This document shows positions 61,474 to 64,000 of a DNA stretch of 64,000 bases, one piece after another. The stretch covers positions 35,001 to 99,000 of the forward strand of contig VIGQ01000197.1 of assembly GCA_009663005.1 (NCBI GenBank), given 5' to 3'. How positions within the stretch are numbered: the stretch's first letter is position 1; each line of letters begins with the position of its first letter. The stretch is from Actinidia chinensis (taxonomy: Eukaryota > Streptophyta > Magnoliopsida > Ericales > Actinidiaceae). The notes under the pieces were generated by a model that saw only the letters and a program-made list of their open reading frames with translations, searched no databases and had not been told where the DNA came from. Both the position numbers and the translations under genes were made by a program.

Positions 61474-64000
61474 TGTGAAGATTATTGCCAAAAGAGTGTC
61501 TGCTTGGGTACGATAAGGGCAGATTGGTCGCTGATTACCGAAAAGAGCAGCAAAATCGCATCTACATTTCTATTGGATAATGACTACGTGCAGGAAAGTT
61601 TTCCAACCTCACCAAACTTTTCCATTTTGCTATCTGTTAGTGTAGGAGGCTTGGCTGTAATCTTGTCTTTTTTTTACCACTGGTATCAATTGTTATGAAC
61701 TGTACTTTTAGTTAGTTCGATTGCACTACGCTTTAGTAGAAGTTTGTCATAAAAATTTCATGATATGCGTCGTTAGTACATGGACATTGTGAATTAATAG
61801 CAGAGCCACTTGAATCGCATTTGCTTACGCGCGTTAGAACAGTGGAGTGTTTTGGACTATGAATATGTATCACATACTAGGTTGAGAAATTCTCAAAAAC
61901 TCATTTGAGATGATTCGTACATTTTGATGCTGAATTCTGAAGTGTAGACTTGCGATTGATTTGAAAAATAAACAAATAGCGGGAGCAAGATTTTGAAGCT
62001 ATTCAAAACTAAGCTTTGTCCTATTGTTATCGACTTGGTTTATTCTTTTTCATTTTTTGGTAGGTAGTAATGTGTACCTCTCACAGATAGCTTAATCAAT
62101 GGTTGCGATTCATAGCAACATTAATATAATAACAGATGTGATACACACGATTGGAGTGGAAAGAGGAGGATGTATACAAACAATTGGCCTCATTGATTAA
62201 TAGCAACAGGTCAAGATGTACTGAAAATAACAAGTTAAACAAACAAATAAACGTGTGTAAGATGAGAATCTCATAAACCCAATTCTTGATTCAGAACTTG
62301 GCAATGGCCTCTCAAGTTGAGAAATTAAGGTGGTAGTGTAATGTCAGAATCTCATGTACCCGTCTATCTAATAACAAATTGTCAATTGGCCTCCTGATTA
62401 ATAGCCAACATTCACTAAATATAACAAGGTGAGAAAAATAACAAGGCTTTGTGTAATGGGTGTCTAATTGTTGGATTTTGGGAGAGTGGGGTCGTTCATG
62501 TGGGCATGATCCATGGGGCATGATCAGAACCCATGTTTATGTGAAGGGGAGAGAAGAGAGAAAGTTATGGGCATCTTTGGTTAGCACCAAAAACTGCCAA
62601 CATTTTGTTTAATGAGAGAATTGGATCTATCAAAGAATCCGGAAAATATAGAAATCTCTCTCTCCCTTTACTGGTATCTTTGTCAAATACAAAGAAGTGG
62701 AATCAAGGACAAACACTCGCCAATTATAATGTTTGCCAATCGTTGAAATTATTGATTCGGATTGGAGCATGCGATTCACCCTCAATATTCGATTTCGGTT
62801 CAAATCAAAGAGGTATTCGTTTTCCATAAATGAGTCCAACACTCGTAAACCAGCTAATTCTCGACTCATTAACAAGTTTTTTGAGACTAAAAAATAACAA
62901 TTGGCCTCCCTTGATTAATAGCCAAGATGTACTATTGAAAAATAGTAAAGAAATACACACGAAGATGAGTGATGTATAATTATGAGAATCTAATAAAATA
63001 TAATTCTTAATTGTTCACAATTAAAACTAAATAAATTATGGGAAAATGCATCCACAGAAAATAATTACTATCACATAATTATTTTTGGTCTTTTGTCGAG
63101 TCTTTAACGGACAATATTTTTTTTAGAGGTAAAGTAGTAAACCATTATTTCTTAGTTAATAATCTCTCCTTTCATTCGATCATTCATGTTAGCATGCCTA
63201 TTGCATATATTAACTATTTGAATTATTGTCAATATTCTCTGTAACATTAATTTTTTTGATAGAAATAACAAGATGCTTTTAGATTTAGAATTTTTATATT
63301 TCTTTGCTCAATACACCAATTAAAATATTATTTTTTTCTTAATTCTATTTTTTTTGGTAATTGTCTCTACAAGTCGACCTCCACAAACGCGCAAGATACA
63401 TAGTGTATATAATTTCTCATTGGTAGGTATATTCCCAAACATACTTTAACTAAGAATTGCATAAATCATAATGTAAAACAACTGGTTTTAAAAATAATTC
63501 TCAAAAGCAATGAATTAAGCAAGTATAGTGATTGTTTTGGGGGGAGGTTTAGACCCCTTCAAAGAAAGAAGAGTATATAAGAAGAGATTATGCCCACTAC
63601 TTCTTCAAGATTTCCATTGTCTTCTCAAATATTGTCTCTCTGGCTATCCAATGGACAAAGATAAAGTCTCATGCATGGGTATGCATTTTGTTTTAATTCT
63701 AATTCTCATTTACCTATCAATAGGACTTCATTTATTGCTTTTTTTTTTTTTGAAATATTTGCCTTCTATCAATAGTGAAGATTTCACTCTCTGTTTTTTT
63801 ATTGAATGATCTTTGTATTGCAATAAAAATTACATAATTGTTTGCATTTTATTCAATCATTTGAGCCAAAAAGTAATGTAGAAAATGCTATGAAAATAGG
63901 ATACGTGAGTAAAATGATCCACCCTAGATGTGGTCGCGCCTTCCCTTCCCTTAGCATGAGCAGTGCGCCGCAAAATATGAGCACCAACAACCGGCTATGG
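61474..64000. other. Intergenic, 3' flank of the TM9 gene
   Basis: AT-rich with a three-copy dispersed repeat (62182-63000). Open frames at 62605-62829 and 63528-63809 have no domain and are probably chance. Confidence 0.5.
62182..63000. repeat. Three-copy short direct repeat
   Basis: The phrase 'attggcctc', two to six bases, then 'tgattaatagc' recurs near 62182, 62391 and 62898. Copies 1 and 3 also share 'caagatgtact' a few bases further on and, about 60-80 bases later, 'gagaatct(c/a)ataaa' with 'attctt(g/a)att'. Copy spacing is about 210 and 505 bp. Confidence 0.75.

Noticed and set aside
1..64000. CRISPR arrays, operons, prophage or a bacterial-style defence system
   Set aside because: The window is plant nuclear DNA with spliced genes; the repeats found are microsatellites, minisatellites and transposon remnants without regular spacers.

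Overview
This is nuclear DNA of a flowering plant, most likely a eudicot. It is AT-rich and its genes are cut into many exons with GT-AG introns. It holds microsatellites, LTR-retrotransposon debris and a Tourist-like MITE. All recognisable proteins belong to plant families. I see no prokaryotic operon, CRISPR array, rRNA or convincing tRNA, and no sign of a new multi-gene system. No species can be named.

Layout: 1-1451 intergenic. 1452-20044 (+) a 19-exon GH35 beta-galactosidase of the BGAL17 type, with a Ty3-gypsy-like LTR fragment, an antisense Copia reverse-transcriptase fragment and a MITE in its introns. 21211-21707 (-) the 3' exons of an unrecognised gene. 24049-25580 (+) Mediator subunit 9. 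25610-27430 a diverged direct duplication. 29337-30695 (+) a two-exon LOB-domain protein. 31440-36625 (-) a six-exon HOTHEAD-like GMC oxidoreductase. 36626-41600 mostly empty. 41601-43657 (-) fragments of an unrecognised gene. 45711-55347 (+) a 15-exon WD40 histone-binding protein of the MSI4/FVE type. 57210-61473 (+) a seven-exon TM9/endomembrane-70 protein. 61474-64000 intergenic with a three-copy repeat.

The genes do not form a pathway; they are ordinary neighbours in a plant chromosome.

The main result is a pattern. In all six recognisable genes the exons follow their families closely and most splice sites survive, yet the reading frame breaks every few dozen to few hundred bases. The breaks are nearly always a gain or loss of one base, mostly in a run of identical bases. 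In BGAL17 I count about 16 such breaks in about 2.03 kb of coding sequence, about 14 of them deletions. Six unrelated genes decaying independently in this way is unlikely. Residual long-read consensus error is the simplest explanation, so I annotate the genes as CDS models with frameshifts and not as pseudogenes. Single-ORF predictions in these loci are mostly fragments or out-of-frame translations. Family assignments rest on remembered protein families, not on a database search.
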